Assembly (NCBI RefSeq): GCF_000335475.2 | Contig: NZ_ANAH02000014.1 | Span: forward strand, 334,764 to 398,763 | Source of the DNA: Cystobacter fuscus DSM 2262 | Lineage (GTDB): Bacteria; Myxococcota; Myxococcia; Myxococcales; Myxococcaceae | Direction: 5' to 3' | Length of the DNA stretch: 64,000 nucleotides | Shown here: positions 54,597-62,831 of the stretch, one piece after another | How positions within the stretch are numbered: the stretch's first letter is position 1 | How the letters are laid out: each line of letters opens with the position of its first letter | Notes under the pieces: model-generated | Databases searched by the model: none | Told to the model about the DNA's origin: nothing | The model's input: only the letters and a program-made list of their open reading frames with translations | Program-made: the position numbers and the translations under genes

Positions 54597-55527
54597 CGCC
54601 GGCCAGTTGAATGTTCCTATATTTTATATCCACAATGCTTGAACCAGCTAGCGATGTCCTCGAGGGTGGTGAGAGCCATGGCCTCAGCGATGGCATGATC
54701 AAGTTCCCGCGGGGTACGCGCGGCCATGCTCCTGAGCAGTTCTTTGAACTTGTTCCAAAGCGCGCCCACATTATCCATCACGACGATATCGCCCGGGTTG
54801 AGCCTGGGCACGAGCATGGACTCGACAAACGCCTCGAAGACATCGGCTGTGGTGGCTCCTTCGATGGTCATCAGCGCCCGGATGCCGTCCAGGGCCATGG
54901 CGCCCAGTACGGTGGTGACGACACCCCGGTTTCTGGGGACATGTTCCACCACTCGCACCCCCGGAGGGGCTCGTGCGTGAGTACGCGTCATGCTGATGTG
55001 GCAGCCGGTTTCGTCGAGGAAGACGAGCCTATGGGGGTCGAGCAGCAGAACCAGCAGGAGGAAGACACGTCGCAGGAACTGGACCCAAGGGGAGCGCTGC
55101 TCCGAGGCTACGAGTGACTTTTTTTCAGCCCCAGTCCTTGACGCCGCAGGGCTCGCATGACCGCGGAGCGGCTGGTGTGGACCTGGGTGCGAGCGACCAG
55201 CGCTTCGAAATGCTCCTGCACCGTGGCATCGGGCCGCATGCGTACCTGGTGCTGGAGCGTCTCCAGGACTTCTCCTTGGATGGGCGAGAAGTGGCCCCCG
55301 CCCCTCGGTCGAGGCTTGAGGCTTCCCGTCTCTGCCTCGAGTTTCAGCCAATGAGCGAGTGTTTTTTCGCTGACACTAAACTCGGCAGCCACCTCCTCTA
55401 GTGTTCTGCCACCACGCTTGTATGCTGCAACGGCTCGCTCACGTAGGTCCATCGAATAGGGCCGTGGCATGATTCCTCCTCCAGCCCTGATAGAGCAAGT
55501 TTGACCGGAACATTCAACTGGCCGGCG
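54597..55527 (-). mobile_element. IS630-family insertion sequence
   Basis: About 931 bp bounded by TA dinucleotides at 54595-54596 and 55528-55529. Inner terminal repeats CGCCGGCCAGTTGAATGTTCC are perfect inverted copies (54597-54617 and 55507-55527). The flanks TGAC and GTCA restore a CTAG-centred target TGACTAGTCA, the known IS630 preference with TA duplication. The transposase is encoded on the minus strand. Confidence 0.88.
54617..55470 (-). CDS. IS630-family transposase, two frames joined by a -1 shift
   Basis: The first frame starts at ATG 55470 after GGAGGAGG and reads MPRPYSMDLRERAVAAYKRGG with a helix-turn-helix (TLEEVAAEFSVSEKTLAHWL), ending KKSHS after the A7 run. The second frame reads KKSLVASEQRSPWVQFL, HRLVFLDETGCHISMTR (first catalytic Asp-Glu region), GDIVVMDNVGALW (second Asp) and ends near 54617. 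The frames overlap at seven A residues (minus strand, 55119-55125) followed by G; a -1 slip there would fuse them. IS630 elements often use such shifts. A loss-of-function frameshift is the alternative. Confidence 0.8.
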
Positions 55528-55680
55528 TAGTCAGAGCTGCCGCAGTCCCAGCCGGAGATCGTCACGCTCGTGCGCATCAACTGATTCCGGCCCCCCGAGC
55601 CGCGCGTTGACGCGGCTCGGGCGCTCTCCCGGCCTGCTCGAGGAGAGCGAGGCAGGTGTCTACGTCTCGAAGTGACGCCT

Positions 55681-57192
55681 CTACTTCAAGTACCAGCGCT
55701 GCGCCTCGCCACCATTCCAGCCCCACTGAACCAGCTTGTAGCCGTTGGTGGTGGCATTTGAACTGTCCAGAACGCCGCCGGTCGCCTTGTTCCAGATCTT
55801 GTAGCTGCCGTCTGCTTGCACATCCACCCACCAGCGCTGGTTGTCATTGCGGTTGGGGAACCACTGGATCAGCTGTGTGTCATTCGCCGTGTTGCCCGCC
55901 GGTACATCCAGCGCCTTGAAGCTGGAGAGGCTGACGATGTTCCAGGAGGAATCGTCATTTTGCGTGAAGAGCCATTTCTGATTCTGGCCGTAGTTCAGGC
56001 CCCACTGAATGATCCCGGCCCCATCGCCATTCTTCCCCCCATTGTCAATGGCCAGGCCAGTCGGCTTGCTGACGATGGCGTGGATTCCGCCAATCGCGTT
56101 GGGCTTGGCGACGGGAGTGTACTGCAGCCACGCCACGGCGCTGTCGTGCTTGGGGGTCTTGAGGGTGTTGTCGCTGGGCGTCTTCTGGGCCCAAGCGTTC
56201 CAGGTGAGGTTGTAGTCGGTGCGGCGGTTGTTCCAGATGGCGTCTGCATTCTGGACCATCCACGGGTAGTAGTTGTCCCACTGGCGAGTGTCGCGAGCGT
56301 AATGTCCGACGGCGCGCGCCACTTCATCGGCCCAGGTGTCCAGATCAGTCCTGTTGGTGGTGATGATGCCATTCGTCGTCAGGTTGTTCCTGACGTAGTC
56401 GATCGCCTTCTTGGCGTCGTTGTAGTACCGGGCGTTGCCGGTCGTCAGATACAGCAGATGGGCGTAGTCGGCGAACGTACCCTGGTTGTAAGCCTGTGCG
56501 TCCTTGATGAGGCGGCCGTCTGGATACACAGCGGTGTAGACCTGGCCGCTGTTGGCATCATACAGATGGCTGGTCACCCAATCATAGATCTGGGTCGCAC
56601 GATCCAGGTACCAGCGGTCATACGTGCTTTGATACAGCAGCACCGCCACTTTTCCCAGGCTGTCGTTGGAAAGAGGCTCTTTGCGGGGGTCGTTACCGCT
56701 ATAGGGTTGCTCCTCCCAGATGCCTCCGCCGTTGTACTGCGTGTTCCAGCCACGGGCCCAGGCCATGTCGAAACCAGACTTGGCCGCGTTCAGGAACTCG
56801 GTGTTCCCCGTGATCTGGTAACCGCGAACCAACGCCAACGCGAACCAGCCGATGTCGTCGTTCCAGCCGTTCCAGGACCAGTTCGGGGGGTAATTGACCA
56901 GAAAGGTCTTGCACAGGTCGTTGATGAGCGCCTTCTGGTCAGGGCGTCCCGTGCGCTCGTAGGCATCCTCGGCAACCTGGATGTCCAGGGCGGCGAGAAA
57001 GGTTTCGTCATACCTGCCATCGTTGATGGACTTCTTGTAGAAGGTCTGGCCTCCGGACTTGACCAGGAAGGCCCGGTTGTACCCATCGAAAGAGGCATCC
57101 GCCCTGTCGTTGCCGGCCAGAGCCGGGACGCTGGCCGCCATCAACACGGTCGCCGTGAACTTCTTCAAATGCCGCATGCGGATTGAACCCAT
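55681..57192 (-). CDS. GH76 alpha-1,6-mannanase with C-terminal ricin B-lectin domain
   Basis: 503 residues; ATG 57192 follows TTGGAGGACAC. The signal peptide is in HLKKFTATVLMAASVPALAG. The GH76 domain (about 45-360) has GWNDDIGWFALALVRGYQITGN with the catalytic Asp pair, GGGIWEEQPYSGND and QGTFADYAHLLYLTTGN. Residues 385-503 form a ricin-type beta-trefoil (AIVSKPTGLAIDNGGKNGDG, IIQWGLNYGQNQKWLF, IQWFPNRNDNQRWWV, LVQWGWNGGEAQRWYL). It should degrade yeast or mycobacterial-type alpha-mannan outside the cell. GC is lower than the core genes, so it was probably acquired. Confidence 0.92.
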   Translation of the reverse strand: MGSIRMRHLKKFTATVLMAASVPALAGNDRADASFDGYNRAFLVKSGGQTFYKKSINDGRYDETFLAALDIQVAEDAYERTGRPDQKALINDLCKTFLVNYPPNWSWNGWNDDIGWFALALVRGYQITGNTEFLNAAKSGFDMAWARGWNTQYNGGGIWEEQPYSGNDPRKEPLSNDSLGKVAVLLYQSTYDRWYLDRATQIYDWVTSHLYDANSGQVYTAVYPDGRLIKDAQAYNQGTFADYAHLLYLTTGNARYYNDAKKAIDYVRNNLTTNGIITTNRTDLDTWADEVARAVGHYARDTRQWDNYYPWMVQNADAIWNNRRTDYNLTWNAWAQKTPSDNTLKTPKHDSAVAWLQYTPVAKPNAIGGIHAIVSKPTGLAIDNGGKNGDGAGIIQWGLNYGQNQKWLFTQNDDSSWNIVSLSSFKALDVPAGNTANDTQLIQWFPNRNDNQRWWVDVQADGSYKIWNKATGGVLDSSNATTNGYKLVQWGWNGGEAQRWYLK

Positions 57193-57314
57193 GTGTCCTC
57201 CAATCTTCGCACCAACGTACAACTCCACACCCAACAGCACAGTCATGAGGGGCGGACTTCTCGAGGGAACCTCCAGAAGATCACGCGAGCACAGCGGATA
57301 GAACCTGGTGACTA

Positions 57315-57360
57315 CTTATTCCTGGTAAACAAGTTTTGCGCTTATTACTTGATAAACGAG
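57315..57360. promoter_or_regulatory. Tandem operator-like repeats upstream of the mannanase gene
   Basis: CTTATTCCTGGTAAACAAG (57315-57333) and CTTATTACTTGATAAACGAG (57341-57360) are direct repeats with a 26-base period in the only AT-rich stretch of the gap. Two similar sites in phase with about 2.5 helical turns suggest a regulator-binding site for the mannanase gene. Confidence 0.4.
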
Positions 57361-57412
57361 TCTAGGTCAAGCGCGGGAGCTGCCACGTCCCCATTGCCAG
57401 CACGAGCAGCAG

Positions 57413-57525
57413 CCGCGCGGCTTCTCCACCACCTGGCGCACTGCTTGGGCGGCCCCCGTCAGCGGCCCTCCTCGGCCCCTCCGCTCCAGCCCTCACCCTC
57501 AACACGGCCTCTCTTCCGCCTATGC
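57413..57525 (+). repeat. IS91-type terminal segment, copy 3 (diverged)
   Basis: GCCGCGCGGCTTCTCCACC through CTTCCGCCTATGC aligns with the last two thirds of the copies at 52228 and 60149, in the same orientation, including the blocks CCCCCGTCAGCGGCCCTCCTC and CTCCGCTCCAG. More mutated than those copies. The mannanase gene region lies to its left and the membrane hydrolase gene to its right. Confidence 0.62.
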
Positions 57526-57663
57526 GCCTGAATCCCATAGGTGTTTCGAACTGGACTGACCAGGGTGACGGGATATGAAATCTGGTGCAGCCACTGCCTC
57601 TGTCCAAGCCCAGAGCACCTGCGTTTCGAAGACATCCTGCTGTACATCCGGTCGGGAAGGTCC

Positions 57664-58962
57664 ATGCGTATCGGCATCCAAGGAATCTTTCAAAAGCCTG
57701 TTCGCGCATGGGGTGGCTTGCTGCGGATCCTCGCGGTATGGCTCGCATTCTTCGTGGCGACCTGGGCCAGCCGAGGGGCAGGTGGCGGTTATGTCGCCCT
57801 GGGGTGCGCGAGCGTGCTGGCCGGTGCGCTGTGGTGGCGCGGGTGGCGGCAGCGGTCGCGTGGCGCAAGCGTCAAGCGCGCCGTGGCGATGCTGCTGGCG
57901 CTGGCGCCCTTGGGATACCTGATGATCCCGCTGGCGCCGTCCGTGCTGCCTTCCTTGCCGGCGGACGTGACGGTGCAGCTTTGGCCGACCGGGCCAGATC
58001 GCAAGGTGGCGGTCTATCGGTATCCGCCCGCAGATGCTGCTTCCGCCAACGGACTGGCGCTGGTGTTCGTGCACGGCGGGCCCGGCGCCTACGTGCGCGA
58101 CTTCGATCGCCGCTTCTTCGCGGAATTCGCCCGCGACGGTTTCGACGTGGTGCTCTACGACCAATTCGGCGCCGGCCGATCGCCCCTGGGCCATGCGCGC
58201 ACCTACACGCACCAGAACAACGTCAACGATCTCGTGGCGGTGCTCGAGCGCGTCAACAAGCCCGTGGTGCTGGTGGGGCAATCGTATGGCGCGACGTTGG
58301 TCACCTCCGCGCTGATGCGGGCCGAGGTGCGCGATCGCGTGAAGTACGTCGTGTTGACCGAGCCCGGCAAGATTCCCGGAGCGGCGTTCTCCTCCAGCCC
58401 CATGATGGCGGACAAGACCACGCGCGCGCCGGATGGTGCGCGGCCGCCCAGCGCCGCGGTGCTGGCCAGGCTCATGGCGCCGCGCGCGTTGCTGGCCTTG
58501 GCGCTGCCGGCGGATCAGCGCTATGTGTCGCAGGAAGAGTTCATCAACCATTACACGCCGGACGTGCAACGTGCGTTGGTCGCCAACGCGTTCTGCAAGG
58601 GCGATACCGGGCTGCTCGAGGCATTCGAGCCGGAGCGATTCAACCTGTTGGCCAATTTCCGCATCAGCCGGGAGGCGCAGGGGAGCCCGACGCCCGACCT
58701 CACGGGGATGTCCTCTTCCGTGTTGTTGCTGCTCGGCGAATGCAGCTATATCCCGCGCGGCCGGGCGATGGAGTACTTCGATGTCTACCGGATCGCCCGC
58801 AGTCACCTGATTCCGGGTGTGGGACATATCCCCTGGGGCAACGAGCGTGGGCAACGCCTGACACGCGAGGCGATCGTGCGCTTCGTGGCGCAGCAGCCGG
58901 GTCCGCTGCCCGATGAGCCGACGGCATCCGATCGGAACGCCTTTGTGTCGGCAGGGCGATAG
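57664..58962 (+). CDS. Membrane-anchored alpha/beta hydrolase (proline iminopeptidase-like)
   Basis: 432 residues from ATG 57664 (MRIGIQGIFQKPVRAWGG), after GGGAAGG. Three hydrophobic N-terminal helices (LRILAVWLAFFVATW, YVALGCASVLAGALWW, AVAMLLALAPLGYLMIPLAP) precede the catalytic domain. HGGPGAYVRDF is the oxyanion loop, DQFGAGRSPLGHA and VVLVGQSYGATLVT (nucleophile Ser in QSYG) match S33 iminopeptidases. The His lies in PGVGHIPWGNERG. A secreted-face or cytosolic catalytic domain cannot be told from sequence. Codon choice is slightly more relaxed than in the core genes. Confidence 0.8.
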   Translation: MRIGIQGIFQKPVRAWGGLLRILAVWLAFFVATWASRGAGGGYVALGCASVLAGALWWRGWRQRSRGASVKRAVAMLLALAPLGYLMIPLAPSVLPSLPADVTVQLWPTGPDRKVAVYRYPPADAASANGLALVFVHGGPGAYVRDFDRRFFAEFARDGFDVVLYDQFGAGRSPLGHARTYTHQNNVNDLVAVLERVNKPVVLVGQSYGATLVTSALMRAEVRDRVKYVVLTEPGKIPGAAFSSSPMMADKTTRAPDGARPPSAAVLARLMAPRALLALALPADQRYVSQEEFINHYTPDVQRALVANAFCKGDTGLLEAFEPERFNLLANFRISREAQGSPTPDLTGMSSSVLLLLGECSYIPRGRAMEYFDVYRIARSHLIPGVGHIPWGNERGQRLTREAIVRFVAQQPGPLPDEPTASDRNAFVSAGR

Positions 58963-59248
58963 GGACGCATTGACCGCGGCCACCCCAGCGGCTCAACCCG
59001 GCCGGAGCGAGGCGTGCACAGGATGCGGGTGATGTCGTGCTGCTCAAGTTGGTTGAGATGAAAACGCCACCTGCGACGAGCTGCCGCGGGTGGCATTCTC
59101 AAATCCTCGAGCTCCTCCCTTCGAGAGCAACCAAGGGCTCGTCGTGTTTCGGGATCTCCACCAAATCAGTAGCACCCACCGCACCAAGCCACGCGCGGCG
59201 GCAGGACCGGGCTCCCCGCGCGCGATGGCGCGGGGAGCGGACCCGTCC
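58963..59248. other. Spacer, no gene seen
   Basis: 286 bases between the hydrolase stop and the discoidin fragment. It contains only short frames with no plausible start. The sequence looks like decayed intergenic DNA. Confidence 0.35.
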
Positions 59249-59400
59249 TCACGGCTGAGTGCCGTACACCTGGAACTCCCACAGCGAGTAGCCGTAGCCG
59301 GTCAGCGCGCGCTGGGTGCCGTTCATGCGCACGTAGCGGCCGGTGCCAGACACGGTGAGGTCGTCGGTGCCGCCGTCACCGGTGGTGGTGGAGTTGCGAC
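59249..59400 (-). pseudogene. C-terminal fragment of an F5/8 type C (discoidin, CBM32-like) protein
   Basis: Minus-strand reading [20 protein letters not shown], then MNGTQRALTGYGYSLWEFQVYGT ends at a natural stop (59249). This is the end of a discoidin / CBM32 carbohydrate-binding domain (RYVRM.GT.R....GYSLWEFQVYG). Everything upstream has been replaced by the IS91-type transposase sequence, so the gene was truncated by that insertion. Confidence 0.72.
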
Positions 59401-59404
59401 TGTT

Positions 59405-60122
59405 GGAGAAAAGAGGGGCCCTGCCCGCGCAAGGGCCCGAGGACGCGCTGCAGGCGTACCAGGCGCATTCCCTGCAGCAGCGACTGCGCTGGACGGAGGT
59501 GGACGTGCGGCCTCCTCCCCGAAAGCAGCCCCGGTGCACCTTCCTGGAGGGCTTCTCCCTGCACGCCAATACGCACCTGCATGCCAACGACAGGCAGGGA
59601 CTGGAGCGGCCAGGCCGCTACGGGGCACGCGGTGCGCTGGCGCTGGAACGTTTGTCACGAGCGGAGGACGGCCGCATCACCTACCGCATGAGGCGCCCGC
59701 TGCCGGACGGCACCACGCACCTGCTCTTCACCGGGCTGGAGTTGCTGCGTCGCCTGGCATCCCTGGTGCCTCCGCCTCGGGCAAACCTCACGAGGTTTCA
59801 CGGCGTCTTCGCTCCAGGCGCCAAACTGCGGCCATTTCTGCTCCCTCAAGCAGGTGTGGAGGAGGCGAGCGCGAGGCTTGAGGTAGCGGCCAGGAAGGAA
59901 CCGATGAAGGAGAAGACGCCGCGAGTGGACTTTCGCAGAGTGGCTCAAGAGGACGTTCGACTTCGACGTGTTCGTCTGCGTGAGGTGGGGAGGCAGGCGG
60001 CGGGTGCTGGCGTACGTGAACGAGGCGGGAGGGGTGCGAGCGATTCTGGAGCACCTGGGCCTGGCCACGGCAGGTGCGAGGCTGGCCCCGGCGCACGGGC
60101 CCCTCCAAGCCGCGTGGTGTTG
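59405..60122 (+). pseudogene. IS91-family (Y2 / HUH) transposase, truncated and frameshifted
   Basis: Readable conserved part of the Y2 transposase C-terminal region: [58 protein letters not shown] and [25 protein letters not shown]. After about 59920 the frame changes to [20 protein letters not shown] and [20 protein letters not shown], the usual transposase end. The N-terminal zinc-binding and first catalytic part is missing. At least one indel separates the two readable frames. Confidence 0.78.
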
Positions 60123-60148
60123 AAGCTCAAGCCGCCAGCGCCAACAGA

Positions 60149-60328
60149 GCCAGGCCCCTGCCGCGCACCGCATGGGAGGGCGGCCTGGGCCGGCGTGTAC
60201 CCCAAGGGGCAGCGCGGCTTCTCCACCCGCCTGGCTCACTGCTCGGGCGGGCCCCCGTCAGCGGCCCTCCTCGCCACCTCCGCTCCAGGCCGCCTCCTCT
60301 CAACAGGGCTCCTGTCCGTCCTATACTT
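60149..60328 (+). repeat. IS91-type terminal segment, copy 2
   Basis: Starts GAGCCAGGCCCCTGCCGCGC directly after the transposase remnant and ends CCGTCCTATACTT, almost identical to 52228-52409. Defines the downstream end shared by all three copies. Confidence 0.72.
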
Positions 60329-60329
60329 T

Positions 60330-60630
60330 TTGCGTGCAACCCGAGGAGATGGACCGGCTGCCGAGGGGGCGCTGGGAAGGCGTCAAGCCTGCCACGAGGG
60401 AGCCTGGTCGGGATGGGCGAAGAGCGGGCGCGTCGCGGAAGAAGAGGCCCACTCGGAGTGGAAACTCTCCGAGTGGGGAGGCGATGACGTCACCCGCCAT
60501 GCGGGCCGCGAAGAAGGCGTCGTCGCCCGAGCCGAGCGCCGCGGACTTGACGCCGTCGAGGAATCCGAGCTTCGTCTCCTGGCTGGCGCCGTTCTCGAGG
60601 AAGGTGTTGAGGTCGTCGTTGCTGATGGCG
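60330..60630 (-). pseudogene. Unrecognised coding remnant
   Basis: Minus-strand open frame with coding-like stretches [20 protein letters not shown] and [20 protein letters not shown], running into the IS91-type segment at 60328, where sense is lost. Its 5' end lies inside the palindrome at 60631-60674, so no natural start is visible. It looks like a piece of a larger protein cut by two rearrangements. Family not recognised. Confidence 0.35.
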
Positions 60631-60674
60631 TTGATCGAGAGGCGTTCCCTTACAAGGGAACGCCTCTCGGTCAA
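60631..60674. terminator. Near-perfect 44-base palindrome after the secreted-protein gene
   Basis: 60636-60651 pairs perfectly with 60654-60669 (16 bp) around an AC loop centre; four more pairs (TTGA / TCAA) extend it after one mismatch. It lies 5 bases past the stop of the minus-strand gene ending at 60679, the right place for a terminator, but no T run follows, so a recombination or repeat function is possible. Confidence 0.5.
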
Positions 60675-60678
60675 GTCG

Positions 60679-61761
60679 TTAATTCAACCAGGTTATTGTC
60701 GGCACTGCTTCTACCCCGCTGGCGTAGTAGAAGTTCAGCACGCTGAAGAAGTCGATCGGTTTGCCCGTGTTCAAGTCATAAATCAGAATCTGATCTCCCC
60801 AGTTCGTCAAGTCGTCCGAATCCAGCCATCTCGGCGTTGTCTTGCCAATCGTATCGACGAACGAACTGTAATACTGAACCGGAGGACCCGAGCGGAATGA
60901 CGATTGATGGTGCATGAAACCCGTGCCCTCATTGAGGTAGATCAGGATCGCATTGGTTGAGCTTGCATAGCTGGAAGTGTAGCTGACGGGCGCGGAAACA
61001 TTGAGTATTTTGGCTGAATAGATGGAGTGGGTGCGGCTTTCGTAGTTTCCGTCCCAGGGAAAGTAGAATTCTCTTTTCCAATCGAGGTGCGCATTGGTTC
61101 CTCCAACCGTAACGACGTAGGACCCATTCGCGTAGATGTCGCCATTGGGATACCCCAGTACCGCCTGCAGATAGGAACCGGAGAGGGAGCGGATGCTCGA
61201 CGCGCCTCGAGGATTGGCGGCATTCAACTTGATCGTATAGGTGTTCCCCAACGCACCGGCCGAATAGACTCTAAGCGCCCAATCGCCGGCCGGAAGCCCG
61301 TTGTTCGCGACGGGGCTGCCGGCGTACCCGCCGACCGAAGTCGGGTATGCGGTTGCCGTCGTCCAATCGATTTCATACAATTCTACAATGTAGTCCGGGT
61401 TGCTTGACGATATTTGGAAAAGGATCGTTCTATCCGCCGGGACGCTGAAGAACCAGAAATCGTCCGGCTCCGCGGCTGTCAACGAATCACCACCATTGAA
61501 TCTGTCGCCGGTCACATCGAAAAGCAAGCTTGCCGAAAACGGGGGCCGGGTTACCGAGATGCCCGCGTTGGCATTCCCTCGCGGAGTTTCCGAGGCAAAC
61601 GCAATGTCTCCTTCTGCGCCAGCAGGCGTCTCCACGCTGAGCCGTTTCAACGACAGGCCGCCAGATTTCACGGTGGGTTCCGCACCCGCCTGCGCGCTGT
61701 AGAGAAAAAACAATACTGAATAAGGGGCGATGATTGTCCGAAGTCTGTTTTCTTTTCTCAT
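60679..61761 (-). CDS. Secreted protein of unknown function, low GC
   Basis: 360 residues; ATG 61761 follows AGGGAGG. Signal peptide [21 protein letters not shown]. Residues 85-180 resemble a pre-peptidase C-terminal (PPC) beta sandwich: [53 protein letters not shown]. The rest ([19 protein letters not shown], then [22 protein letters not shown]) is aromatic-rich, all-beta and unrecognised. GC is clearly below the chromosome norm and codon use is relaxed, which indicates transfer. No catalytic motif is visible. Confidence 0.7.
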   Translation of the reverse strand: MRKENRLRTIIAPYSVLFFLYSAQAGAEPTVKSGGLSLKRLSVETPAGAEGDIAFASETPRGNANAGISVTRPPFSASLLFDVTGDRFNGGDSLTAAEPDDFWFFSVPADRTILFQISSSNPDYIVELYEIDWTTATAYPTSVGGYAGSPVANNGLPAGDWALRVYSAGALGNTYTIKLNAANPRGASSIRSLSGSYLQAVLGYPNGDIYANGSYVVTVGGTNAHLDWKREFYFPWDGNYESRTHSIYSAKILNVSAPVSYTSSYASSTNAILIYLNEGTGFMHHQSSFRSGPPVQYYSSFVDTIGKTTPRWLDSDDLTNWGDQILIYDLNTGKPIDFFSVLNFYYASGVEAVPTITWLN

Positions 61762-61803
61762 GATGAGCCTCCCTGGTTTGTGATTGGGTTGATTGAGCAG
61801 TAT

Positions 61804-62412
61804 TCATGCGCGGGGCAGGACCGTCGTGGGCTCCTCGCTCTGGGGCTGGACGGGGGGATGACCAACTCCCGTGGCCCATTGGGATATCGAGAAGACGCGT
61901 CGCCCGGTGAGGGCCTCGTGCAACGCGAGACCGAGCGCGAAGAGATTCGCGCGCCCGTCGAAGGGCTCGCCCCGGGCCTGCTCTGGAGCCAGGTAACCCA
62001 GCTTGCCGCAGACGCGGTCCGCCTGGGTGAGGCGGACGTGGATGGCCGCGCGGGCCACTCCGAAGTCCCCCAGCTTCACTTCACCGATGCGCGACAAGAG
62101 GATGTTGGGCGGCTTGACGTCTCGGTGGACGAGGTTGAGCGGGAGACCCTCGCGGGAGGTGCGCCGATGGACGTAGTCGAGTGCCTCGCCGAGCTCGGTC
62201 CCGATGTAGGCCACCACGGTGGGTGGAAGGGGCCGGTGGCTCTTGAGCAACTCCCGCAGGGACAGTCCTTCGATGTGTTCCATCACCATGAAGTAGGTGT
62301 CCTGGAACCGGCCCACGTCAAGCTCCTGGACGATGTTGGAGTGGTTGAGGAGCGAGCCCGGCTCCGCCTCGCGGCGGAACAGCGTCACGAAGTCCTCGTC
62401 CTGGGCGTAGTC
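61804..62412 (-). pseudogene. Ser/Thr kinase fragment
   Basis: Reads AQDEDFVTLFRREAEPGSLL, HSNIVQELDVGRFQDTYFMVMEHIEG, VHRDVKPPNILLS, GEVKLGDFGVARA and GYLAPEQARGEPFDGRANLF. Catalytic loop and DFG are intact, but the Gly-rich loop and the VAxK lysine are gone (sequence loses sense upstream of about 62412), and the C-lobe breaks off at SISQWATG. A Pkn2-type myxobacterial kinase truncated at both ends. Confidence 0.75.
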
Positions 62413-62441
62413 CCCAGCCCGCCGCGCCTCGCCCCAGCCCC

Positions 62442-62463
62442 AAGAAGGTGTCAGACGATTCGT
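62442..62463 (+). repeat. 22-bp direct repeat, left copy (with hairpin)
   Basis: Bases 62442-62463 (AAGAAGGTGTCAGACGATTC plus GT) are identical to 63970-63991. The inner part also pairs with 62482-62498 (ACGAGTCCTTTGACACC), making a 17-bp stem with three mismatches and an 18-base loop. Resembles the ends of small mobile or RAYT-associated repeats. Confidence 0.6.
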
Positions 62464-62639
62464 AGGAGACGAGATGTCGGAACGAGTCCTTTGACACCCT
62501 CGACGGCGAGTTCGAGTTGCAGGTGGCGCACATCGAGCCGCGGCTCCAGGGCGTGGACCTGGTGGATGGGGGCGCGACGATGGCGGCGCACCTGCTCGCA
62601 GACTCGGTGGGGGGGCCCTACCTCCGCGTCTGGCGGGCG

Positions 62640-62783
62640 CGGTGCATCACGGTGGGGCGGGGACCACGGCGGCGTCGGTGCGTGCCGGTATTCCCCAGTT
62701 GGTGGTGCCCACGCGGTGGACCAGTTCATGTTCGGCCACCACGTCCACGAGCAGGGCTATGCTCGCCTACCCCTACCGCAGTA
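62640..62783 (+). pseudogene. UGT-type glycosyltransferase C-terminal fragment
   Basis: Reads VHHGGAGTTAASVRAGIPQL and VVP, the sugar-nucleotide signature of GT1 / UGT glycosyltransferases. After a one-base shift near 62708 it continues HAVDQFMFGHHVHEQG, the conserved DQ..W/F block. Only this signature part remains. The frame to its left (62506-62640, IEPRLQGVDLVDGGATMAAH) is a different, unrecognised fragment. Confidence 0.6.
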
Positions 62784-62831
62784 GTGCTAGAGTCACGCCC
62801 TCACCTTCGTGACTTACCTTTGCATACACCC

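Larger units (their letters stand above)
59405..60328 (+). mobile_element. IS91-family element, 5' truncated
   Basis: Consists of a decayed transposase gene (59405-60122) followed by the terminal segment 60149-60328. Its left boundary cuts the discoidin gene. No left (oriIS) end or N-terminal zinc-finger domain of the transposase is present. Confidence 0.75.
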
